From the NCBI GenBank assembly GCA_001803565.1, contig MHDQ01000292.1, positions 599 to 13,824 on the forward strand: a DNA stretch of 13,226 nucleotides, in the 5' to 3' direction. Source of the stretch: Nitrospinae bacterium RIFCSPLOWO2_12_FULL_45_22 (lineage in GTDB: Bacteria > 2-12-FULL-45-22). Under the pieces are notes generated by a model that did no database searches, was not told where the DNA came from, and was given only the letters and a program-made list of their open reading frames with translations. Below, one piece after another: positions 5,978-12,315 of this stretch. Positions within the stretch are counted from its first letter, which is position 1; each line of letters begins with the position of its first letter. The translations under genes were made by a program, and so were the position numbers.

Positions 5978-8224
5978 ATGAGCAAATATGATCTGAACTT
6001 AAGGGATTACTGGCGGATATTACGTAGGAGGAAAAATATTGTCATCTTATCTATCTTATTACTTGGTTCCTTTTCCACTTCCCTGGCCACTATCCATAAG
6101 CCTCCCCCGCTTTACGAGGCAACGGCCAGTGTCAAGGTAGAACAGGTTAGTACCCTCACCGGGCTTTATCTAGAAACTATCTCCTGGAACTCTGCCGACC
6201 CTTTGGAGACCCAGGCAGCCATTATCAGGAGCTACCCAATACTGGAAAAAGTATCCCAGCGGCTTCACCTGATCCCAGAAGGACTCACTACCCAGGAAAT
6301 TCAGCAAAATCAAGAATATCTCAAGGTAGTCCTGAGCCTAAAAGACCAAATTACTACTGAAAAACTAGGATTTACCAATATCATCAATATCACCGCAACC
6401 GCTCCTGAACCTAAATACGCCCAACAATTAGCCAACATCATCGCTCAGGTGTATCGGGAAGAAAATATCCGGGAGAAGAACAAACGGACCCGTGATGCCC
6501 GCCTCTTTATCGAATCCCAGCTCCGAGTATTAGAAAAGAAACTGGAGGAATCCCAGGAAAGGGTCCGGACCTTCAGGGAAACGAATAAGCTTATCTCCCT
6601 GGATTCCCAGAGTGATGTGGCGCTAAAACACCTGGCCGAAGCGGAGTCACAGCACAATGTTCTGAATAAGTCCCGGGAGGAGCTAGCTCTTATCTTGAAA
6701 CAGTTGAGAAACGGACAAGGCATACCAGAAAAGACTATGGAGGGGCTCTTTACTGACCAGACCAGCCCTATCTTTTCTAAACTTAACAGCCATCTGGTTG
6801 ACTTAAGACTCAGGAGGGATACCCTCCTCCTGGATTACCAGCCTAACCATCCCGAGGTACAGGAGGTAAACTCCCAGATTGACGAAGTGACAAAGAATAT
6901 GATCCAGGATATCTCTAGCCAGGAGAAGGCTATCCAGAGACAGGAGGAGGCACTTAAGAAGGAGATAGAGAGGTTTAAAGGAGATGTCACTGCCTTGCCA
7001 GAAAAAGGCCTAACCCTGGCAAGACTGGAACAGGAAGTAAAGATGAACCAGGAAATCTATACCCTCTTGAAGACCAAGCATCAGGAGGCCCTGATTAAAG
7101 AGGCCGAACAGGTGGAAGAAGTAACCATCATCAAACCTTCCCTGGAACCAAAGGCACCCACCAATCCCCCTAAAATCATGACTACCGGTCTGATAGGGAC
7201 AATTATGGGAATTATCCTTGGCCTGGCCCTCGCCTTTGTTGTTGAGACCATGGATACCTCTATCGGGGCTATCGAGGATGTAGAGAGTTTGTTGGGGGTT
7301 CCGGTAGTGGGTGTAATACCTCATGTAGACTTAGATGAAATGAGGGAAATGATCCGGACAAGATATCGCCAGGCCGAGGACGAGGAGACCTCCAGACGAT
7401 GGATGCGGCTAGCGACCCATTTTATCCCCCATTCCATGTTAGCAGAAAGCTACCGGACCCTCAGGACCAATATCCAATTTATCAACTTTGAACGGAGCGT
7501 CAAGATAATATCGTTTACCAGCTCTTCCCCACTAGAGGGTAAGACAACCATTGTGTCTAATCTCGCTATTGCGGCTTCCCAGGCGGGTAAAAAGACCTTA
7601 TTGATAGAGTCTGACCTAAGAAAGCCCAGTATCAGCCGGATACTGGGCCTGGAAAGGTTCCCTGGCCTGACCGATATCCTTTTGGGTAATTATGAATGGC
7701 GCGAGGTAGTCAGGAACACGGCTGACCTCATAATGGGGAAAATGGGTATGGAGGAAGTGTTGTTTACTCCCGGCCTGGATAACCTTAGCATAATAACCTC
7801 CGGCCATATCCCCCCTAACCCCTCTGAGCTGCTCAGCTCGTCCAGGATGGCGGAATTCATTTCCCAGGTATCCAGAGAATACGACCTGGTTCTATTGGAC
7901 TCCTCTCCGATCCTGTCTTCGGCTGATGCCGCCGTACTGGGCTCGAAGATAGATGGGGTTGTTATGGTTTATCTGGTAGGGAAGATTGCCCGGGGAGCCC
8001 TCAAACGGGCTAAGGTACAGTTAGAGCAGGTAAATGCCAAGGTCTTGGGAGTAGTATTAAACGGCCTTAGGCCTGAGATAAGCCCTGATTTTAAGGATTT
8101 GAGATACGATTACGAATATGCCTATGGAGCGGGGGATAATAACGAAAACAACTCCAGGCGTTGGTCAGCAGTGCTTCAATATATAAAAAGCCGGAAAAAA
8201 ATGCCTGCACAAGTAACATCTTAA
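5978..8224 (+). CDS. Wzz/BY-kinase: chain-length determinant fused to tyrosine autokinase
   Basis: A 748-residue inner-membrane protein. The N-terminal Wzz domain has a first membrane helix at about 20-38, a long periplasmic part with coiled coils (about 165-250 and 300-385), the proline-rich EPKAPTNPPK before the second helix, and the helix itself at about 403-422. The cytoplasmic kinase domain has Walker A SPLEGKTT (517-524), Walker A' LLIESDLRKP (541-550; the first Asp of the usual D-x-D is Glu544), and Walker B YDLVLLDSSP (635-644). A C-terminal tyrosine cluster, Tyr710, 712, 714 and 716 (YDYEYAY), is the expected autophosphorylation site. It would control polymer length and cycle between kinase oligomer states together with the Wza-like neighbour. 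In many proteobacterial XrtA loci the chain-length and kinase parts are separate genes; here they form one chain. The ATG at 5978 has only a weak AGGTCG upstream. Confidence 0.93.
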   Translation: MSKYDLNLRDYWRILRRRKNIVILSILLLGSFSTSLATIHKPPPLYEATASVKVEQVSTLTGLYLETISWNSADPLETQAAIIRSYPILEKVSQRLHLIPEGLTTQEIQQNQEYLKVVLSLKDQITTEKLGFTNIINITATAPEPKYAQQLANIIAQVYREENIREKNKRTRDARLFIESQLRVLEKKLEESQERVRTFRETNKLISLDSQSDVALKHLAEAESQHNVLNKSREELALILKQLRNGQGIPEKTMEGLFTDQTSPIFSKLNSHLVDLRLRRDTLLLDYQPNHPEVQEVNSQIDEVTKNMIQDISSQEKAIQRQEEALKKEIERFKGDVTALPEKGLTLARLEQEVKMNQEIYTLLKTKHQEALIKEAEQVEEVTIIKPSLEPKAPTNPPKIMTTGLIGTIMGIILGLALAFVVETMDTSIGAIEDVESLLGVPVVGVIPHVDLDEMREMIRTRYRQAEDEETSRRWMRLATHFIPHSMLAESYRTLRTNIQFINFERSVKIISFTSSSPLEGKTTIVSNLAIAASQAGKKTLLIESDLRKPSISRILGLERFPGLTDILLGNYEWREVVRNTADLIMGKMGMEEVLFTPGLDNLSIITSGHIPPNPSELLSSSRMAEFISQVSREYDLVLLDSSPILSSADAAVLGSKIDGVVMVYLVGKIARGALKRAKVQLEQVNAKVLGVVLNGLRPEISPDFKDLRYDYEYAYGAGDNNENNSRRWSAVLQYIKSRKKMPAQVTS

Positions 8225-8274
8225 TAAAGAAAGGATCACACTTCTTGCAATGACGACCCTATTTTGTCACTCAC

Positions 8275-8280
8275 TATAAT
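8275..8280 (+). promoter_or_regulatory. -10 element directly before the ABC exporter operon
   Basis: TATAAT ends 9 nt before the ATG at 8290 and no Shine-Dalgarno sequence lies between. The best -35 is weak (ATGACG at a 19-bp spacing). A start point about 7 nt downstream would make the mRNA leaderless or nearly so. This suggests that the ABC genes are expressed separately from the EPS cluster. Confidence 0.45.
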
Positions 8281-8289
8281 ATACCAACG

Positions 8290-9075
8290 ATGTATGCCGT
8301 TGAAACTCTAAATCTGACTAAGATATTCAGACCCGCGAGGAATATGTTCAGTCTTAAGTCTCCCCCGGTTAAAGCCATAACCGCCCTATATCAACTGAAT
8401 CTACAGATAAGAAAAGGTGAGATATTTGCCGTTTTGGGGCCCAATGGTGCCGGCAAGACCACCCTGATAAAGATTCTCTGCTCTCTTATTACTCCAACCA
8501 GCGGGACTGCCCTGATAAATGGTTACGATGTAATAAAAGATGAAGATAAGATTAAATCCCTTATCGGATTGGTTATTGGGGAAGAAAGGAGTTTTTACTG
8601 GAGATTGACTGGAAGGGAAAACTTAGAATTTTTTGGCGTGCTACATAACTTGAGTTTACGCGAGGTGCGAAAGAAAGCCGAGGCTATCATGGAACTGCTG
8701 GAGATAGAGGACCCCGATAAGAGATTCCACGAATATTCCACTGGTAATAAGCAAAAACTTGCCCTGGCAAGGTGCCTTCTTTCAAATTCAGAAATTATTT
8801 TTATGGATGAACCTACCAAAAGCCTCGATCCAGGTGTGGCATCAAGGCTTAAGAAGTTTATCAAGGAGGTATTGGTTGAAAAGGGAAAAAAGACCGTATT
8901 TTTTTCTACTCATATGATTCAGGAAGCGGAAGAGTTAGCAGATAGAATAGCCATTATGGACAAAGGACTGATTAAGGCATGCGGTTCTCTAAACGAGCTA
9001 AAGGTCAATGGAGACTCACTGCTCGATCTCTTTAATCGGGTTACAGCAAAGAGGGGGGCCAGAATTGCTATTTGA
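8290..9075 (+). CDS. ABC-2 type exporter, ATP-binding protein
   Basis: A 261-residue ATPase subunit. It has Walker A GPNGAGKT (50-57), an ABC signature in the STGNKQ form (150-155) common in ABC-2 exporters, Walker B EIIFMDEP (168-175), D-loop SLDP (178-181) and the H-loop histidine His208 in STHMIQEAEELADR. The usual Q-loop glutamine is replaced by IGEER (96-100) followed by SFYWRLTGREN. Insertion FRPARNMFSLKSPP (13-26) before the first beta-sheet is also seen in this type. It pairs with the overlapping permease gene. The substrate is unknown; a lipid, drug or glycan are all possible, and location beside an EPS cluster favours an envelope molecule only weakly. There is a TATAAT close upstream and no ribosome binding site. 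Stop and permease start overlap by 11 bp if TTG 9065 is right. Confidence 0.9.
   Translation: MYAVETLNLTKIFRPARNMFSLKSPPVKAITALYQLNLQIRKGEIFAVLGPNGAGKTTLIKILCSLITPTSGTALINGYDVIKDEDKIKSLIGLVIGEERSFYWRLTGRENLEFFGVLHNLSLREVRKKAEAIMELLEIEDPDKRFHEYSTGNKQKLALARCLLSNSEIIFMDEPTKSLDPGVASRLKKFIKEVLVEKGKKTVFFSTHMIQEAEELADRIAIMDKGLIKACGSLNELKVNGDSLLDLFNRVTAKRGARIAI
9051..9058 (+). promoter_or_regulatory. Ribosome binding site favouring the TTG start of the permease
   Basis: GAGGGGGG lies 6 nt before TTG 9065, in frame with the permease. The alternative ATG at 9008 has only AAGGTC near it and would add 19 polar residues that do not look like permease sequence and overlap the ATPase gene by 68 bp. Confidence 0.5.
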
Positions 9076-9874
9076 GAAGGTCTGGCTCTTTTTGAAAAGG
9101 GACTTTCTAACCACTTCCAGCTATAAATTTGCCTTTTTCTGGGATGCAGCCGGCATCATAGGAACCATACTTACCTTCTTCTTTATCGGAGAGCTATTTA
9201 AGAATAGTCACGTCCCTTTGCTTGATCAATATGGTGGCGACTATTTCTCTTTTGTTATTATTGGGGTTGCCTTCTCAAGCTATCTGGGCTCTGCCTTAGG
9301 AAATTTTGGCGGGGTGATCGGCAATGAGCAGGGGCTGGGTACTATGGAGGCATTAATTATGACTCCCACCAGGGTTTCTACCATACTGGTGGCGGGCTCA
9401 GTCTGGAATCTCCTCTTTACCACGCTCAGGGTGGCATGTTATTTTTTGGTGGGAATATTCTTTTTCCATATGGATTTAAAAATGACCAATCTACCGGCTA
9501 TCATAACTATACTAACACTGTCCATGATCCCTTTTATTTCACTGGGAATCATCTCAGCAAGTTTCATACTGGCCTTTAAAAGGGGCGATCCTATCAGTTT
9601 CCTCTTCCATGGGGCATCCAAGTTCCTGGCCGGGGCATTTTTCCCCCTAGGGATTCTGCCTTTATGGTTCAAGAAGCTTTCACTTTTTATACCCCTTACT
9701 TATTCTCTAAGGGCACTGAGAGAGGTACTTTTGGCAGAAGGCACAATGAAGGAGTTATGGCCCGAGTTAGCTGTCCTTTTACTATTTTCTATAATCCTAT
9801 TTCCCATTTCACTAAAATGTTTTAAAGTGGCCTTAAAGATGGCCAAGCAGCAGGGAAGCTTCTGCCAGTATTAA
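9065..9874 (+). CDS. ABC-2 type exporter, membrane permease
   Basis: A 269-residue integral membrane protein when started at TTG 9065 (M-L-F-E-K-V-W). It begins with a cytoplasmic amphipathic stretch (LFLKRDFLTTSSYK), typical of ABC-2 permeases, followed by about six hydrophobic segments: around residues 24-43, 62-80, 105-132, 140-165, 185-210 and 240-260. The loop GNEQGLGTMEALIMTPT (about 87-103) matches the conserved E-x-x-x-G-T-x-E-x-L-x-x-(S/T)-P motif of the family. It forms the transmembrane part of the exporter with the upstream ATPase. The substrate cannot be inferred from the sequence. The 453 bp after the stop hold no gene, so the operon ends here; no classical terminator was seen. 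Confidence 0.88.
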   Translation: MLFEKVWLFLKRDFLTTSSYKFAFFWDAAGIIGTILTFFFIGELFKNSHVPLLDQYGGDYFSFVIIGVAFSSYLGSALGNFGGVIGNEQGLGTMEALIMTPTRVSTILVAGSVWNLLFTTLRVACYFLVGIFFFHMDLKMTNLPAIITILTLSMIPFISLGIISASFILAFKRGDPISFLFHGASKFLAGAFFPLGILPLWFKKLSLFIPLTYSLRALREVLLAEGTMKELWPELAVLLLFSIILFPISLKCFKVALKMAKQQGSFCQY

Positions 9875-10002
9875 TTTCCATAAGAGTTGTAAATTCTGAT
9901 GTTATAGATAATCCAACTCCCCAAAAAACGGGATGAAGGTCATACTGAGGGAGTAAATCGAGCCTGTTAAACCTGACTTTCGGTAATTCTCTATTTGTGT
10001 CC

Positions 10003-10033
10003 TGCTAACTATTTGAAATTATTATTGTTAGCA
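10003..10033. repeat. Inverted repeat TGCTAAC-N17-GTTAGCA
   Basis: Seven-base arms at 10003-10009 and 10027-10033 enclose an AT-rich 17-nt loop. It lies in the 9875-10327 gap, which contains no supportable gene. It has no T-run behind it, so an operator is as likely as a terminator. Confidence 0.35.
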
Positions 10034-10073
10034 AAAATATCTCATGTAGTACCTTGACTTTGTCACATTTTTA

Positions 10074-10226
10074 GGGTAACACTTTTTACCCCATGGACCG
10101 AAGCCTGACGGGTACCCTCTGGGTGCCATTGGTGGACCTTCCTTACTCCTTTGCCTTTTCTCCTTCCCTGCCATAACACTTCCCCCCTCTTTTTAGGTTG
10201 ATTTTCCCAGGGGAAAAGTGTTACCC
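10074..10226. repeat. 153-bp inverted-repeat segment with three TAACACTT-type motifs
   Basis: The left arm GGGTAACACTTTTTACCCC (10074-10092) and the right arm GGGGAAAAGTGTTACCC (10210-10226) are inverted copies differing by 2 nt. They are separated by 117 bp with a pyrimidine-rich tract (about 10138-10195). A third, partial copy, TAACACTTCCCCCC, lies at 10174-10187. The dinucleotide TA flanks both outer ends, which would fit a TA-target miniature transposable element. However, the left arm is itself a palindrome (GGGTAA-N6-TTACCC) and a weak TTGACT(10054)-N17-TAACAC promoter runs into it, so repressor operators are an equal alternative. The right arm also joins a hairpin TTTTCCC-AG-GGGAAAA (10202-10217). 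Confidence 0.45.
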
Positions 10227-10290
10227 TATTTTGGGTCAATTTTTATAATTTCTTTGTAGCAAAAACAATGTACAAAAGTTACGTTTAAGC

Positions 10291-10319
10291 TTGACAAAAG
10301 TAAAGAAGAGGGGTATACG
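10291..10319 (+). promoter_or_regulatory. Sigma-70-type promoter of the XRE regulator
   Basis: TTGACA (10291-10296), a 17-bp spacer and TATACG (10314-10319) precede the ATG at 10328 by 8 nt. The purine-rich GAGGGG at 10308-10313 is 14 nt from the ATG and would lie upstream of the start point, so it cannot serve as a ribosome binding site. A leaderless mRNA is predicted. Confidence 0.6.
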
Positions 10320-10327
10320 TTTGCCCT

Positions 10328-10939
10328 ATGCCAGATAGGGGAGCTAATTTGGGATACCAAATAGGGAAGAGGCTGAGGGAACTTAGGCAGCAAAAGGGAT
10401 TAACCCAAAAAGCATTAGCTGGTAAGATCAAGGGAAAGATTGACCAATCTTATATTGGCAAGATAGAGCGGGGCGAGCAGCTCCCCTCTATTAAAATCCT
10501 TATGAGGATAAGCGAGACCTTCTCTATACCCATAGGTTATTTTTTCCAAGAAGAGGCCGGCCTTACTGGAATAGCAATAAAACAAGAAAATCTGATCCAG
10601 ATAGAGGAGTTAAGACAAAGAAGGTTGATCACCAAGGCACTACAGAAGGTTCATAGGGATGATGTCCCTTTATTAATCGAGATTATCAATATCCTGTATA
10701 AACACCGAGGGAAGAGGGTCAAGCCTAAACTAAAGGCGGGGGTATTGGGGGTAAGAGAACGACCTGGAGAATATGGAATGGAGGAGCCTAGCCGGGAAGA
10801 CCTCCTCTTTGCCGAGCATTTTATCCAGAAAATTCTAGCTGGTGAAAAAGGAGCCTTTTCTTTAGAAGAAAAGGATTTGCGGAAGGCCCTACAGATTGCC
10901 CTGGCTCAGCTAAGCAAAGGGCTAGAGGACAAAGGTTGA
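10328..10939 (+). CDS. XRE-family transcriptional regulator
   Basis: A 203-residue protein with an N-terminal Cro/CI-type helix-turn-helix (about residues 10-75): IGKRLRELRQQKGLTQKALA, then QSYIGKIERGEQLPSIKILMRISETFSIPIGYFF. This is the full five-helix pattern with the recognition helix around 39-48. Residues 76-203 are charged, predicted helical and not recognised; they may serve for dimerisation or sensing, and no catalytic LexA-type or cupin motifs are seen. It probably binds DNA as a dimer. The inverted repeats just upstream are natural candidates for autoregulation, and the adjacent EPS and ABC operons are possible targets, but this is inference. Its 3' end overlaps the convergent pyrophosphorylase gene by 34 bp. 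Confidence 0.88.
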   Translation: MPDRGANLGYQIGKRLRELRQQKGLTQKALAGKIKGKIDQSYIGKIERGEQLPSIKILMRISETFSIPIGYFFQEEAGLTGIAIKQENLIQIEELRQRRLITKALQKVHRDDVPLLIEIINILYKHRGKRVKPKLKAGVLGVRERPGEYGMEEPSREDLLFAEHFIQKILAGEKGAFSLEEKDLRKALQIALAQLSKGLEDKG

Positions 10940-11961
10940 GATAAAAACCCCTGCTCCTCCGGTACCTTTATTACTATCCGGTCTTCTATCATAGTTCCAG
11001 GAGGTAGATAGACCCCTGGGGCTATGATAGCATTCTTTACCCTAACATCATGAGCTAGCGTTACATTAGACCATAAAATACAACCTTGTACTTTACTCCG
11101 CTTGCCTATTGAACAATTATCTCCAATGATAGAGTAAGGGCCGAGGGAACAACTGTCCTGCAAGGTAGTATTATCTCCTAAGATCACTGGTGAAAAGATT
11201 TTTATCTCTTTTCCTAATCCGTTTGGTATGGCGGTAATAGCCTCTTTTGTCTTCCCTAAGAAATCTTTGTTAGCTTTAAAATATTTCTCTGGGGTCCCAA
11301 TATCAATCCAGTAGCCATTAAAGAGGTAGCCATAGACCGGATACCCTTTTCTTATTAGATTTGGATATACTTCCTCAGAGAATCCACAATATTGATTAGC
11401 CGGGATCTCCAGTAATATATCTGGTTCCAGGATATGAATGCCTGTAAACATCGTCTCATAAGTCCTTTCAGGGATTATAGGGGCAGAGTGGTCTAAAAAT
11501 TGGATTACCCTCCCATCAGATCCTATTCTGATAAGGCCATATTGTGGGGCTTCTTTATCCTCTCTCACTACTAAAGTAGCTAAGGCCCCTTTAGCACGAT
11601 GAAAGGCCAATGCTTCTGTTAGATCCAGGTCTACTAAGGTGTCGCCGTTATAAAGGATAAAGGTACCTCCTTTCAGGAATTCCTCTACCTTCTTTACGCC
11701 TCCGGCAGTACCTAATATTTGGGTTTCATAAGAATAAAAAAGTTTTATGCCCCAAAGAGAGCCGTCTTTCATAGCCTCATGGATCTGGGGGGCCAGGTGA
11801 TATAAATTTATTATTATCTCCTTAACGGAGAACTTAGCTAGATATTCGAGAATCCAGGCTAAAACTGGTTTGTTCAGCACCGGGAAGAGGGGTTTAGGTA
11901 AGATAGTTGTTAAGGGGTCTAGTCTTTGACCCCGACCGGCAGCCAAGATCATAGCTTTCAC
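10906..11961 (-). CDS. Sugar-nucleotide pyrophosphorylase with left-handed beta-helix domain
   Basis: A 351-residue NTP_transferase enzyme that makes NDP-sugar from a sugar 1-phosphate and NTP. The nucleotide-binding signature is LAAGRGQRLDPLT (6-18), followed by PKPLFPV (22-28), ETQILGTAGGVK (79-90), the metal-binding NGDT (105-108, Asp107), FTGIHIL (172-178) and YWIDIGTPEKY (217-227). From about 256 to 330 hexapeptide-like repeats form a left-handed beta-helix (ILGDNTTL, SIIGDNCSIG, AIIAPGVYLP). This two-domain layout is typical of mannose-1-phosphate guanylyltransferase-like and glucose-1-phosphate nucleotidyltransferase-like proteins; the exact sugar and nucleotide cannot be told. It could feed the EPS pathway. 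GAAAGG lies 8 nt before the ATG. The last about 15 residues (SQPLSSSPLLS) go beyond the domain and overlap the convergent regulator gene. Confidence 0.9.
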   Translation of the reverse strand: MKAMILAAGRGQRLDPLTTILPKPLFPVLNKPVLAWILEYLAKFSVKEIIINLYHLAPQIHEAMKDGSLWGIKLFYSYETQILGTAGGVKKVEEFLKGGTFILYNGDTLVDLDLTEALAFHRAKGALATLVVREDKEAPQYGLIRIGSDGRVIQFLDHSAPIIPERTYETMFTGIHILEPDILLEIPANQYCGFSEEVYPNLIRKGYPVYGYLFNGYWIDIGTPEKYFKANKDFLGKTKEAITAIPNGLGKEIKIFSPVILGDNTTLQDSCSLGPYSIIGDNCSIGKRSKVQGCILWSNVTLAHDVRVKNAIIAPGVYLPPGTMIEDRIVIKVPEEQGFLSQPLSSSPLLS

Positions 11962-11985
11962 TTTTCGCCTTTCCGTAAATTAAAT

Positions 11986-12193
11986 GTAACCGTTCACCCG
12001 GCTAAGCCTTATCAGCCACAAAGACACGAAGGCACCAAGAGATACGATCATTTATCCGGTGTATGACATACGCTGCATGTCCTATGCAGAGCAAGCTCTG
12101 CCACTACAGCCTACAAAAAAGTTTGTAGTGGTCGAGCTTGCTCGACCCCCTTCATGCCTTGGTGACTTAGTGTCTTGGTGGCTGAACGGTTAC
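11986..12193. repeat. 208-bp inverted-repeat element with nested hairpins (MITE-like)
   Basis: The outer arms GTAACCGTTCA (11986-11996) and TGAACGGTTAC (12183-12193) are exact inverted copies. Inside them, 26-bp arms at 12014-12039 and 12158-12183 (core CACCAAG with spaced GACAC/AAG words) are inverted with 23 of 26 matches. On the left, 17 extra bases separate the two arm parts. The centre holds two strong hairpins, GCAGAGCAAGCTCTGC (12086-12101) and GGTCGAGCTTGCTCGACC (12130-12147), linked by CTACAAA-N4-TTTGTAG (12111-12128). No transposase is present and no coding potential is convincing. It looks like a non-autonomous, repeat-type element between two divergent genes. Similar CACCAAGACAC-type repeats are, from memory, common in uncultured bacterial genomes. 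Confidence 0.7.
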
Positions 12194-12227
12194 TTAAGAT
12201 TTAGTATTTTCTATGTTCATCCGGGTA

Positions 12228-12251
12228 AAACAGTTGCAATTTAAACTGTTT
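12228..12251. promoter_or_regulatory. Palindrome upstream of the deacetylase gene, possible operator
   Basis: AAACAGTT-N8-AACTGTTT is a perfect 8-bp inverted repeat, directly followed by TATGAT (12253-12258), a possible -10. There is no T-run, so a terminator is unlikely. Its place 65 bp before the deacetylase start fits an operator. Confidence 0.35.
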
Positions 12252-12315
12252 ATATGATAAGGTAAAAAAACTGCTAGTCAAGGAAGGAAAGTAATCCCAG
12301 GGCGAAGAAGTAGAG

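Noticed and set aside
12059-12244. Plus-strand 61-codon reading frame
   Set aside because: It lies almost entirely in the inverted-repeat element and its hairpins; its composition reflects the repeat and there is no ribosome binding site.
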